This document shows, in pieces, positions 51,462 through 60,063 of a DNA stretch of 64,000 bases; positions within the stretch are counted from its first letter, which is position 1, and each line of letters begins with the position of its first letter. This stretch comes from Nonomuraea turcica. Lineage in GTDB: Bacteria; Actinomycetota; Actinomycetes; Streptosporangiales; Streptosporangiaceae. The notes beneath the pieces were generated by a model. It saw nothing but the letters and a program-made list of their open reading frames with translations. It was not told where the DNA came from and did no database searches. The DNA is taken from contig NZ_JAUZQF010000011.1 in the NCBI RefSeq assembly GCF_030718205.1, positions 124,001-188,000 of the forward strand, in the 5' to 3' direction. The translations under genes were made by a program, and so were the position numbers.

Positions 51462-51621
51462 CCGCCTCGGAACCTCGCCGTAAATCGATCAGCCGTTCCT
51501 GAGTGATGTGACACGGCCGCGAAAGTCTGGACCACGCTGCTTACGGCCGAAGCTGACGGGGTAGTGTCAGCGGCGCCGAGCAGGTCGGGGACGGCCGCGC
51601 CTCTCAACCACTCGCCTGTCC

Positions 51622-52104
51622 CTATCCTTCGGCGGGGATGTCCAGGGCTGTGCCGTACAGGCGCGAGACGTGCAGTCTGATCACCACGCGGCGCTCGTCG
51701 ACCAGTTGCCGGAGGAAGGCGGCCTCGTCAGCCGGGTCCTCGAAGCCTGGCGTGAGTGACAGCAGCTCCTTGCCGACCGCGTCTCCCGGCTCGGTGGTCA
51801 CTTCGGACACCTCCGCGTCGCCCTCGGCGACGGCGAACGACCAGACGTTCGGCCCGTTCACGTGCAGCGACAGGCGGGGGTTGGTGCGGACGTGGCGAGC
51901 CTTGAGGCGGCCGTCCGTGGTGGAGACCCGGATGATCTGCTCGACGGGGTTCCAGTTGTACATGACGGTGGACAGGTGGGGGTGGCCGCTGCGCTTGACG
52001 GTGGCCAGGACGCCGAACTGCCGGCCGGCGAGCAGGCTGCTGAGTTCCGCGTCGGTGAGGATGCGGGGTTCGGCGGGGCCGGAGTTCGTCTCGTTGTCGC
52101 TCAT
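51622..52104 (-). CDS. PPOX-class F420/flavin-dependent protein
   Basis: 160 residues from ATG 52104. The split-barrel sequence ILTDAELSSLLAGRQFGVLA, TVKRSGHPHLSTVMYNWNPV, IIRVSTTDGRLKARHVRTNP, RLSLHV and WSFAVAEGDAEVSEV is that of TIGR03618-type PPOX proteins, which bind F420 or FMN. An R-x-K-x-R-(H) stretch in strand 3 is typical for cofactor phosphate binding. The substrate is unknown. Located 38 bp downstream of the truncated MFS gene, probably once cotranscribed. Confidence 0.9.
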   Translation of the reverse strand: MSDNETNSGPAEPRILTDAELSSLLAGRQFGVLATVKRSGHPHLSTVMYNWNPVEQIIRVSTTDGRLKARHVRTNPRLSLHVNGPNVWSFAVAEGDAEVSEVTTEPGDAVGKELLSLTPGFEDPADEAAFLRQLVDERRVVIRLHVSRLYGTALDIPAEG

Positions 52105-52142
52105 GTGAATCGAATCCTGTCTGTGCTGGTGGGGACGGTTGG

Positions 52143-52943
52143 TCAGGCTACGGGGATGGGCTGGGCCGCCTGCTGCGGGGCAGCGGTGTCTTGCCTGGGC
52201 TGACGCAGGACGAGGAGCGCGGCGGTGAAGGCGGCCACGAGCAGGGCCGCGGCGATGGCGAAGGCCACGTGGTAGCCGCCGGTCAGCGCGGCCGGCTGGC
52301 TCTGACCGGCGGCCAGCAGCTGATCGGTGCGGGTGGCGGCCAGCGTGGAGAGTACGGCGACGCCGAAGGCCATGCCGATCTGCTGGGTGGTGTTGAACAG
52401 TCCGGAGGCCAGGCCCGCGTCGTCGACCTTGGCGCCGGACATGCCGAGCGCGGTCAGCGCGGGCAGCACCAGGCCGCCACCTGCGATGAGTAGCATCACC
52501 GGGAGCAGGTCGGTGAGGTAGTCGGCCCGCACCGGGATGCGTGCCAGCCAACCCATCGCGCCGAGCAGCAGCACCAGGCCTGCCAGCAGGACGGCGCGCT
52601 CCCCGAAGCGGGTGTTGAGCCGGGCCGAGACGAACAGGGACACCCCGCCGATGGCCAGTGCCGCGGGCAGCATCGCCAGGCCGGTCTCCAGCGCACCGTA
52701 GCCGAGGACCTTCTGCATGTAGAGCGCGACGAGGATCTGGAAGGCGAACATGGCCGACAGGGTGAGGATCTGCACCAGGTTGGCACCTGACACGTTGCGG
52801 GAGCGGAAGATCCGCAGCGGCATCAGCGGCGCCTTGGCGCTCGCCTGACGCCAGACGAACGCGGCCAGCAGGGCAAGCGACACTCCGCCGAGGCCGAGGG
52901 TGTGGGCCGCGAGCCAGCGCGATCGAGGGGGGTTATCAGACAT
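52143..52943 (-). pseudogene. MFS transporter (DHA2), C-terminal half with a new start
   Basis: The ATG at 52943 has a good ribosome site (GGAGAAG) and encodes SDNPPRSRWL, then abruptly the middle of a DHA2 transporter: AAHTLGLGGVSLALLAAFVW, PLMPLRIFRSRNVSGANLVQ, then seven to eight helices to the C-terminus. The first half (TM1-6, motifs A and C) is absent, so about 220 residues are missing. The resulting 266-residue protein could be expressed but hardly transports alone. The foreign start shows that a deletion fused another gene's leader to the MFS body. Confidence 0.7.
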
Positions 52944-52960
52944 GGGACTTCTCCTGCTCC

Positions 52961-53003
52961 ATAGAGTGACAGGAGAGACCATAACAGATAGTTTTGTTAT
53001 AGA
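52961..53003. promoter_or_regulatory. AT-rich operator/promoter for the MFS leader
   Basis: The sequence ATAACAGATAGTTTTGTTAT (about 52981-53000) has ATAACA/TGTTAT-like arms and lies before the leader of the truncated MFS gene. It resembles a TetR/MarR operator whose regulator gene survives only as the tail at 53023-53128. Confidence 0.4.
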
Positions 53004-53022
53004 CGATCCGTTGTGGACCTAT

Positions 53023-53128
53023 TTAGGCTCGCTGCCGGGCGCGCCGTATCACTTGCGGCGCCTCGACGGGGGTCGCAAGATGTCCTGTGGCGACCAGGCG
53101 ATTCATCGCCCGCAGGAGCGCCTCGCGT
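53023..53128 (-). pseudogene. 3' end of a lost (regulator-like) gene
   Basis: The reverse frame reads EALLRAMNRLVATGHLATPV, EAPQVIRRARQRA and stops at 53023. The helical, basic tail fits the end of a TetR- or similar-type regulator. It is cut at 53129 exactly where the displaced cassette fragment starts. Confidence 0.4.
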
Positions 53129-53352
53129 GATTCGACGGCGAGGCACCCTATACCTGGGTCGTGGAGGCGCCTGACGTGATGACCGCCATGAACAAGGCCC
53201 TGGCCTGCCACGCGCTTTCGCAAGAGTAGCGATTGTGCGACCTGGAAATCGATCCTCTTCACACGTTCGAGGGGCTTCCCCCTGAGGACTGCGGATATCA
53301 CTGGAACGACCTGCGCCCTGCTGCCCTAGACGCAGACAGCGCTGATGGATGA
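53129..53352 (+). pseudogene. Displaced fragment of cassette gene D
   Basis: The segment begins in codon 18 of gene D (FDGEAPYTWVVEAPDVMTAM), has TAG in place of the CAG (Gln) of the intact copy after HALSQE, and continues to the same stop. It lacks the start, promoter and genes B and C. Together with its flank to 53364 it is about 96% identical to 49031-49266, so it was copied recently. Confidence 0.85.
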
Positions 53353-53392
53353 GGTCGCGTGCTGAAACACGCCTTCACCCCGGCATGCTGAA

Positions 53393-53426
53393 GCCCGGCG
53401 CGACGGGTTTGCCCGTCGCGCCGGGC
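53393..53426. terminator. Terminator of the ABC operon
   Basis: 15-bp perfect arms (53393-53407 and 53412-53426, GCCCGGCGCGACGGG) with a four-base loop, directly after the permease stop at 53430. Confidence 0.85.
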
Positions 53427-53429
53427 ATG

Positions 53430-54605
53430 TCAGACGGTTCGCAGTGCCTCGGTGGGTTGCATGCGGGCGGCGCGAATGGCGGGGAGCAGCCCGGCGATGG
53501 CGCCGATGGCGACGGCCGCGCCCAACCCGCCGGCCCAGGCCAGCGGGGGTACCACGGTGGCCCAGTTCTTGAGGTGGGTGTAGATGGTGGTGGCCAGGGC
53601 GCCGAGGGCCACGCCGGCGAGGCCGCCGAGCGCGGCCAGCAAGATCGCCTCCGACAGGAACTGCAGGCGGATGTCTGCTCTGGTCGCTCCGAGGGAGCGG
53701 CGTAGGCCGATCTCGGAGCGGCGTTCCAGGACCGAGATGACCATGGTGTTGGCGACGCCGATGCCGCCGACGAGCAGTGCCACCGCGCCTAGGCCCAGGA
53801 ACAGGCCGTTGAGCGCGGATTGGGCGGCCGCGCGGGCGACCAGGGCGGAGGAGGGCTGGCTGACGTTGACCTCGCCGGGGTTGCGCGGGTTGGTGGTGGC
53901 GGCCAGCACCTTATGCACGTCGGTCACTTGTTCGGTGGTCGCTCGCACGTAGATCGTGGTCGGATGGCCGTCGAAGTGCAGGTATTTTTCGGCGGCCGGA
54001 TAGCCGATCAGTACTGCGGAGTCGATCTCCGGTGTCAGCTTCGCCGGGTTGAGGATTCCGGCGATGTAGAACCACTGCCCGCCGACCCAGATGCGTATCC
54101 CCTGGTGGATCTTCGCGATGCCGAGACGCCGGGCGGCGTCGGCGCCGAGGACGGCGACCGGTTGCCGGGCGGTGGCAGCGTTGAGATAGGCGCCTTGAGC
54201 CAGGCTGGTGCGCACCCCGCCGGGCAGGTCCAGGCTGGCCGCGTTGACGGTCAGCGAGTTGGTGTTGAAGGCGGGGACGTAGGGGTTGCGGAAGGCGTTG
54301 GCCTTGGTTTTACCGGTGTGTTCGACCTTCTCGACCGGGCCGATCCTGGCGATCATCCCCGGCGCGTCGTTGGGCAGCTTCGCATTGTCGCCGCCCACGG
54401 TCTGGCCGGGGGTGACGGTGAGCAGATTGGTGCCCAGCTTGTCGATCTCGGCCAGCAACCCGGCCTGGGAGGAGGCCGACAAGCCCAGCACGGCCACCAT
54501 CGCAGCGACGCCGATGGCGATGCCGAGCGCCGACAGGGCCGCCCGCATCCGCCGGGTCCGCAGTCCCAGACTGGCCACCCGCGCCAGGTCGGCCAGATAC
54601 ATCAT
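53430..54605 (-). CDS. MacB-like ABC transporter permease (FtsX domain)
   Basis: 391 residues from ATG 54605. Typical MacB permease: an N-terminal helix (RMRAALSALGIAIGVAAMVA), a large extracytoplasmic domain (MacB_PCD, with VAVLGADAARRLGI), and three C-terminal helices of the FtsX domain (VALLVGGIGVANTMVISVLE, RRSEIGLRRSLGATRADIRL, then VVPPLAWAGGLGAAVAIGAI and AIRAARMQPTEALRTV). It works as a dimer with the ATPase to drive a mechanotransmission export cycle. It overlaps the ATPase gene. Confidence 0.95.
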   Translation of the reverse strand: MMYLADLARVASLGLRTRRMRAALSALGIAIGVAAMVAVLGLSASSQAGLLAEIDKLGTNLLTVTPGQTVGGDNAKLPNDAPGMIARIGPVEKVEHTGKTKANAFRNPYVPAFNTNSLTVNAASLDLPGGVRTSLAQGAYLNAATARQPVAVLGADAARRLGIAKIHQGIRIWVGGQWFYIAGILNPAKLTPEIDSAVLIGYPAAEKYLHFDGHPTTIYVRATTEQVTDVHKVLAATTNPRNPGEVNVSQPSSALVARAAAQSALNGLFLGLGAVALLVGGIGVANTMVISVLERRSEIGLRRSLGATRADIRLQFLSEAILLAALGGLAGVALGALATTIYTHLKNWATVVPPLAWAGGLGAAVAIGAIAGLLPAIRAARMQPTEALRTV

Positions 54606-55285
54606 GACTCCCGCCCATCGGCGACGATATGCCCGTCCAACACCTCGATGCGGCGGGGCAGCCTCGCGGCCAGCTCCCGGTCGTGCGTGATCATGATGAT
54701 GGTGGCGCCTTCGGCGTTGAGCTCCTTCAGCAGTGTGAAGATCGCGGCTCCGGAGACGCTGTCGAGATTGCCGGTGGGCTCGTCGGCCAGCACGATCGCC
54801 GGGTTGCCGACCAGCGCCCGGGCGATCGCGACCCGCTGCCGCTCACCGCCCGACAACTGCGGGGGGCGGTGGTCCAGGCGATGCCCGAGCCCGACCCGCT
54901 CCAACGCCTCGGACGCTGCCTGCAGTCTGGCGCGATGTTTAACGCCCGTATACAGCATGCCGTCGGCCACGTTCTCCAAAGCAGTGGCGTGCTGGGCCAG
55001 GAAGAACTGCTGGAAGACGAATCCGATCCGCATCGCCCGCAGCTTGGCCAGGGAGCGGTCGGACATGCTCGCGACGTCGTCGCCGACGATGTGGACCGTG
55101 CCCGAGGTGGGCCGGTCCAGGGTGCCCATGACTTGCAGCAGCGTCGATTTGCCCGACCCGGACGGCCCCACGATGGCGACCAGTTCGCCGGCCTCGACGG
55201 TGAAGCTGGCCTCTTGCAGCGCCACCACCGGTGTCGCGCCAGGGTAGAGCTTGGTCACCCTGTCCAGTTCCAGAACTTTCGTCAT
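54602..55285 (-). CDS. MacB/LolD-like ABC transporter ATP-binding protein
   Basis: 227 residues from ATG 55285. Walker A GPSGSGKSTLLQVMG, Q-loop FVFQQFFLAQHATALENV, signature LSGGERQRVAIARALVGNPA, Walker B IVLADEPTGNLDS and H-loop IIMITHDREL are all intact. It belongs to the LolD/MacB/SalX group that pairs with an FtsX permease. Part of a four-gene operon: lipoprotein, adaptor, ATPase, permease, each overlapping the next. Confidence 0.96.
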   Translation of the reverse strand: MTKVLELDRVTKLYPGATPVVALQEASFTVEAGELVAIVGPSGSGKSTLLQVMGTLDRPTSGTVHIVGDDVASMSDRSLAKLRAMRIGFVFQQFFLAQHATALENVADGMLYTGVKHRARLQAASEALERVGLGHRLDHRPPQLSGGERQRVAIARALVGNPAIVLADEPTGNLDSVSGAAIFTLLKELNAEGATIIMITHDRELAARLPRRIEVLDGHIVADGRES

Positions 55286-56349
55286 GACGCCGGCACCACG
55301 ATGCGCTGACCTTCGGCCAGGCCGTCGCCGGTGACCTCGACCCTGCCCTCGCTGTCGTCGAACAGCCCGGTCGTCACACCGACCAGCCGATGCTGGCCAC
55401 CGGTGCCCACGACCTCGACCGCGTAGCCGCCACCGGCCAGCGCGAGCAGCGAATTCACCGGCACGGACAGCACGTCCTCGGCGGTGCCGGTGATAATCGA
55501 GACCTGTACCGGTGCCTTGTCCAGGCTGCCGGTCTGCTTCGGCCTGGTCGGCCGGATCTTCACCTCGATGGTGGTCCCGCTGTCGGAGGTGGTGGCGACC
55601 TTGCCGACCTCGGAGACCACGCCCGGCACGGTCTTGCCGTCGGGCAGCGTGATGATCACCTTGTCGCCGACGGCCACCTGGCTCTGCTGGCCGGCATTCA
55701 ACTCAACGGTGACCTGCCGGGCCGTGGAGGATGCCTGAAGCACCACGGTGCCGGCCGCCGTCTGCGCGCCGCTGACCGCGTTCACCTTCAGCACCCGGAT
55801 CGTCTTGGCCGGCACGAACACCGCCTGGCCGAGCGAAAGGTTCCCCCACTCTTCCAGCCCGACCTTGTCCTGCAGTTCCCGAAGCGCGTTGTAGGTGGCC
55901 CTGCCGAAGTAGTCGGATTCAGGGTCGAGCTCATCCTTGGTGGCGTAGCCGAGCGCCACTAGCGCGGCGTTCAGCTGCCGGACGTCCACGCCGTCGGCGC
56001 CCCACGACAGCGACCGGTAGATGGGAACCGCACCGTAGAGCAGCATCACTGGCTTGCCGTCCACCCGGTAGAGCACTTTGCCCGCGGTAACGACCTGGCC
56101 CACGGCGGGCAGCTTGGTCACCGTGCCGGCGGCCTTGTTGACGATCTGGTGGTTGCCCGCGTAGCCAAGCGTGCCGTTCTGCAGGGTACGGGCCGACAGC
56201 GTGCCCTTGGTCACCTGTGCCACGCCGGTCCTGGCCGCGCTCTGGGCGGTGGTGCTCGCAGCGGGAGCGGCGAACGGGTCGGCGCCCAGGAACCAGACAC
56301 CACCGGCCACCAGCACGCCGGCCGCCACCAGCGCGGCCACCCAGCGCAT
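55282..56349 (-). CDS. Periplasmic-adaptor-like protein with peptidoglycan-binding domain
   Basis: 355 residues from ATG 56349 (an in-frame TTG at 56358 overlaps the lipoprotein stop). An N-terminal membrane anchor (WVAALVAAGVLVAGGVWFLG) is followed by a biotinyl-lipoyl-like half (GTLGYAGNHQIVNKAAGTVT, VVTAGKVLYRVDGKPVMLLY), an inserted PG_binding_1 unit (DVRQLNAALVALGYATKDEL, YNALRELQDKVGLEE), and HlyD-like barrels (VAVGDKVIITLPDGKTVPGV, SVPVNSLLALAGGGYAVEVV). In actinobacteria this replaces the MacA adaptor, perhaps anchoring the exporter to the cell wall. Confidence 0.92.
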   Translation of the reverse strand: MRWVAALVAAGVLVAGGVWFLGADPFAAPAASTTAQSAARTGVAQVTKGTLSARTLQNGTLGYAGNHQIVNKAAGTVTKLPAVGQVVTAGKVLYRVDGKPVMLLYGAVPIYRSLSWGADGVDVRQLNAALVALGYATKDELDPESDYFGRATYNALRELQDKVGLEEWGNLSLGQAVFVPAKTIRVLKVNAVSGAQTAAGTVVLQASSTARQVTVELNAGQQSQVAVGDKVIITLPDGKTVPGVVSEVGKVATTSDSGTTIEVKIRPTRPKQTGSLDKAPVQVSIITGTAEDVLSVPVNSLLALAGGGYAVEVVGTGGQHRLVGVTTGLFDDSEGRVEVTGDGLAEGQRIVVPAS

Positions 56350-56354
56350 CGCAC

Positions 56355-56963
56355 TCAACTGCCGCCGCCGGTCTTGTCGGGGGTCATGTTCCGGATGCTC
56401 TGCGGCTGGTATTGCTTGCAGGCTTCCTCGGCCTTCTTGAACTGCGGCGTGTTCGGGTCGTCGTTGAGTTTGAAACCGCCACCCGCGTCAGGGTCGGGGA
56501 ACGACGGCACGCCGTTGTCACGCATGCACGCGGCGTACTTGAGCTTGTCCGCCGTGGACCACGTCGCGTTGGGGTCGGTCTGCGGGGGCGGGGCGGGCAT
56601 GAACTCCGCGCAGGCCTCGGCAGCCTTCTTGAACGCCGGGGAGTTGAGGTCGATCCCCTCTCCCATGCCCTTGCCCGGCTCCGGGTCCTTGAAGTTCGGC
56701 ACGCCGTTCTCTCGCACGCACTGGGCGAAGGCCACCGGATCGGCCTTGGAACCGCCCTGCGGGGCGGCGGCGGACGCCGAACCGGCCTGCGGCGCCATGG
56801 ACGCCACAGTCCTGCCGGGTTCCTGGTTGTTCCCGCAGGCCGCGCCGGCCAGCGCGACGGCGGCCAGTGCGAGAGCCAGAGCGACGGCCCGCGCGGTGCT
56901 CCTGCGTGAGCGCTTCCGTCTGGCCACGCTCCGGCCGAGGGGGCTGTCCATGTCGTTCTCCAT
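56355..56963 (-). CDS. Lipoprotein of the ABC export operon, two-repeat Cys motif
   Basis: 202 residues from ATG 56963 (ATG 56975 and 56951 are alternatives). The lipoprotein signal is RRSTARAVALALALAAVALA GAAC with Cys43. The mature part contains two repeats of a C-[VM]-R-x-N-G-V-P-x-F-x-D-P unit (CVRENGVPNFKDPEPGKG and CMRDNGVPSFPDPDAGGG), each followed by FKKAxEAC. This protein type regularly precedes MacB-like operons with a PG-binding adaptor in actinomycetes; role unknown, presumably a surface component. Confidence 0.88.
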   Translation of the reverse strand: MENDMDSPLGRSVARRKRSRRSTARAVALALALAAVALAGAACGNNQEPGRTVASMAPQAGSASAAAPQGGSKADPVAFAQCVRENGVPNFKDPEPGKGMGEGIDLNSPAFKKAAEACAEFMPAPPPQTDPNATWSTADKLKYAACMRDNGVPSFPDPDAGGGFKLNDDPNTPQFKKAEEACKQYQPQSIRNMTPDKTGGGS

Positions 56964-57055
56964 ATCGATCTCCATCGTGTGCAGGTTGGAGGTGGCCCGG
57001 TCGCCAAGGCGGCACGTGTGGTGGCCGACCCGGCGACCGGGCGGGACCGCGTCGG

Positions 57056-58624
57056 CTATTTCCCGGGTACGGCAGTGCCGTCGCAGCCGCGGTCGATGCG
57101 GCCCGTGGTGAAGTACGACACGAGCTCGGTGGCGCAGTCCGGCACGCGCAGGACGGACCCGTGCACGTCGTCGGCGACGGTGAAGACGGTGCCGCCGATG
57201 GCGGCGTGCATCTGCTTGGTCCACTCATACAGCGAGACCGCTTCGTAGCGGTGTCCGGCCAGCACCAGTGACCCGCCGCCGCGCTGCACCTTGATCTTCT
57301 GCACCGGCAGCGGCCAGCCCGCGCACTGGGCGGAGAAGCTGCCGGCCCGCCCGGTGACCGGGTTGCGCGCGAGTCGTCGCTGGTAGGTGGTCCAGGCGTC
57401 GGAGAAGCCGAGCCGGCTGGGGTCCTCGTTGCAGAAGACCGCCTGGCCGGCGGTCGCGTTGAACCGCTCCGGGGCGCCGGCCGCAGGGCGCTGCAGAGCA
57501 CCCTGCCCGAGGAGTTTCTTCAGGGCAGGCGGCACGGTGTCGCTCTCGTCCCGCATTTCCTTGAATGCCTGGGCGACCTGCGGCCAGTCCGGTGTGCTCT
57601 GGATGGCCAGCATGGCGACCGTGGCACCGTCGGCGACCATCTCCCAGTCGATGTAATGCCTCGGGCTCTCGTCGTAGGCGCGGCCGAGCGCCAATACCTT
57701 GGTCCGCACCCGCTTCGCAGTGGTGCCGAGGCCGTAGGTGTCGTTGCGCTTGGCGATCCAGGCCGCCATCCGCGTGAAGTGGCGCTCGGTGCCCGCGGCG
57801 TGGCCGTCCTCGAAGTCGTCGAGCCGGAAGTTCACCGGCGCCACGCTGTCCAGGAACATGCGTCCGACGCTGCCCGGGAACGTGCTGCGGTAGACCGCGC
57901 CCAGCCAGGTGCCCCAGGAGATGCCCAGGAAGCTGAGCTTGCGCTCGCCCAGCGCGATCCGCACCCGATCCAGGTCGCGGGCCGAGTTCAGGGTGGTGAG
58001 CTGACCGAGGAAGGCGGGATCCGAATTCCCGCATGCCTTGTTCGCCGCGACTCCGCTGTCGTGGAGGCGCTTGGCCGTCTCCTTGGTCAGCGGTCCCGGC
58101 TCGGGCGGCCCGCCCTGGCCCTGGGGGGACGGGCAGTCGACCTTGGTGCTGTAGCCGACCCCGCGGGGATCGAAGCCGATCAGGTCGTAGCGGTCGTTGA
58201 GTTTGGCGTTCGCCTGGTTCATCGAGGCGATCTGGAGCGGGAACAGGTAACCGGCGGCGCCTGGCCCGCCCGGGTTGAGCGCCAGGCTGCCCAGCCGGTG
58301 CTTGCGGTCGACGGCCTTGACCCGGGTCATCGCGATGGTGATCTGCCGTCCACGTGGTTTGCGGTAGTCCAGCGGAACGCTGACGGTTCCGCACTCCATC
58401 CGGCCAAGCAGCGCACGGAATTTCCGCCGTTGCTCGTCCGTGACGGCGAGGGTACGGATCACGTCGTCGGAGTAGGCGGGACACGACCGCCACGTGACCG
58501 AGGCCAGGGCTTGCCCGCTCGCAGCCGCCGCGACGGGCGAGCCCGCGATCAGCCCGGTCAAGGTGACGGCACTCGAGGCTACGGCGACAACCGCGCGGCC
58601 GGTCAGAAATCCACGTTGAGTCAT
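57056..58624 (-). CDS. Secreted alpha/beta hydrolase, TAP-like tripeptidyl aminopeptidase
   Basis: 522 residues from ATG 58624. A signal peptide (AVVAVASSAVTLTGLIAGSP) ends near VAAAA. The alpha/beta fold contains GSLALNPGGPGAAGYLFPLQ (oxyanion hole), YDLIGFDPRGVGYS, the nucleophile in SFLGISWGTWLGAVY, and the TAP-like C-terminal lid with FCNED. The late His lies in VADDVHGSVL, with a Cys pair typical for SlpD/SlpE/TAP exoproteins. It removes N-terminal peptides outside the cell. Separate from the ABC operon by a 92-bp gap, same strand. Confidence 0.92.
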   Translation of the reverse strand: MTQRGFLTGRAVVAVASSAVTLTGLIAGSPVAAAASGQALASVTWRSCPAYSDDVIRTLAVTDEQRRKFRALLGRMECGTVSVPLDYRKPRGRQITIAMTRVKAVDRKHRLGSLALNPGGPGAAGYLFPLQIASMNQANAKLNDRYDLIGFDPRGVGYSTKVDCPSPQGQGGPPEPGPLTKETAKRLHDSGVAANKACGNSDPAFLGQLTTLNSARDLDRVRIALGERKLSFLGISWGTWLGAVYRSTFPGSVGRMFLDSVAPVNFRLDDFEDGHAAGTERHFTRMAAWIAKRNDTYGLGTTAKRVRTKVLALGRAYDESPRHYIDWEMVADGATVAMLAIQSTPDWPQVAQAFKEMRDESDTVPPALKKLLGQGALQRPAAGAPERFNATAGQAVFCNEDPSRLGFSDAWTTYQRRLARNPVTGRAGSFSAQCAGWPLPVQKIKVQRGGGSLVLAGHRYEAVSLYEWTKQMHAAIGGTVFTVADDVHGSVLRVPDCATELVSYFTTGRIDRGCDGTAVPGK

Positions 58625-58770
58625 GCGGCCAACCTTGCTGGCAGCGGTCGTGCACATGCGTCCGCCCTCAGCCACACGCGGGCATCTGTCGCCAGATGTA
58701 TCCGGGCGCCGCCGGATCAGACTTGCGGCAGACGCGGGCGCATCGGTCCTGGCCATAAGCTCACAGGATT

Positions 58771-60063
58771 ATGACGGCTCTTCGCGCGTGGTCACGCTCG
58801 CCGATGCTGCAGGACGCGGCGTCGGCCGCGGTGCTGCTCGTGACCTGCGTGCTGGTCAACGCCCCGAATGCGGTCGTGGGCAATACAGCGGGCACCCCCG
58901 TCGCCGGACAGGACGAGCAGCTCGCCCTGTGGTGGGCGGCTACGGCGCTCGCCGCCGCCGGCGTCGCGCTCCGCAGGCGCTGGCCGCTGCCGATGCTCGC
59001 CGTCTGCGTGCTCTCCGCCGCGGTGCACGTGGCGCAGGCCGCACCCCTCATGATCATCGATTTGAGCGTGCTGGTCCTGCTCTACACCGTGGCCACCCGC
59101 TATGCGCGGGTCGTCTCGCTCGCGGCTCTGACCTGCCTGTTGCTTCTGGCCGCCGGATGGAGCCTGTACGGCGAGGGCCCGATACCTGGCCCATCCGATG
59201 TGCTCTCCACGGGCCCCGGCCCGGTCACCCCATCCGGCCCGAAGGAGGTCATGAGGGTCCATCGCCAGGCCTCGGCCGATGACTGGAGCGGCCTGTCCGT
59301 ACTTGGCTCGGTCTTGCTCGCCTCCTGGGCCATCGGCTCCGGCGCCCGCAACCGCCGCGCCTATCTCGACGAGCTCCACGCGCACGCCCAGGACCTCGAA
59401 CGCGAGCGCGACCAGCAGGCCGCGCTCGCGGTGGCCGCCGAGCGCGCTCGAATCAGCCGGGAACTGCACGACGTCGTGGCTCACGGCCTGTCCCTCATGG
59501 TGATCCAGGCCCAAGGCGGCGCCGCCGCACTCGACAACAACCCGGCCGGCACCCGGACCGCGCTGGAAACGATCGTCACCACCGGCCGCGACTCCCTCGC
59601 CGACATGCGACGCGTGCTCGCCGCGGTCGGCGAGGTGGACGACGCCTGGCATCCACAGCCCGGCCTCGCGCACCTGCCCGCCCTACTCGTGCAGGTGAAC
59701 AAAGCAGGCACGCCGGTACGGCTGCGTGTCGAGGGCTCACCCGTGACCCTGCCCGCGACCATGGATCTGTCGGCCTACCGCATCGTGCAGGAAGCCTTGA
59801 CCAACACCATGAAACACGCTGGAACGGGCGTCGCGGCCAGCGTCGTCCTCACCTACCACGAGGCGGAGATCGGCATCGAGATCAGCGACAGCGGCCGCGG
59901 CCGGACCGGGGACACAGGCACCACTAACGTCGGCTCAGGTAACGGGCTGCGAGGTATGCGCGAGCGCGTCAAACTGCTCGGTGGCACGTTCGCCGCAGGC
60001 CCAGGGCCCAGAGGTGGGTTCGCCGTACGGGCAGCGCTCCCGATTCAGGGGCACACCACGTGA
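58771..60063 (+). CDS. Sensor histidine kinase (NarL/DesK type)
   Basis: 430 residues from ATG 58771. Four or five N-terminal transmembrane helices, then a HisKA_3 domain with the phospho-acceptor His233 in RISRELHDVVAHGLSLMVIQ, and a HATPase domain with YRIVQEALTNTMKHAG (N-box), IEISDSGRG (G1) and GNGLRGMRERVKLLGG (G2). It autophosphorylates on sensing a membrane or envelope signal. It overlaps the response regulator by GTGA and stands divergent from the TAP-like hydrolase, which is a candidate target along with the ABC operon. Confidence 0.95.
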   Translation: MTALRAWSRSPMLQDAASAAVLLVTCVLVNAPNAVVGNTAGTPVAGQDEQLALWWAATALAAAGVALRRRWPLPMLAVCVLSAAVHVAQAAPLMIIDLSVLVLLYTVATRYARVVSLAALTCLLLLAAGWSLYGEGPIPGPSDVLSTGPGPVTPSGPKEVMRVHRQASADDWSGLSVLGSVLLASWAIGSGARNRRAYLDELHAHAQDLERERDQQAALAVAAERARISRELHDVVAHGLSLMVIQAQGGAAALDNNPAGTRTALETIVTTGRDSLADMRRVLAAVGEVDDAWHPQPGLAHLPALLVQVNKAGTPVRLRVEGSPVTLPATMDLSAYRIVQEALTNTMKHAGTGVAASVVLTYHEAEIGIEISDSGRGRTGDTGTTNVGSGNGLRGMRERVKLLGGTFAAGPGPRGGFAVRAALPIQGHTT

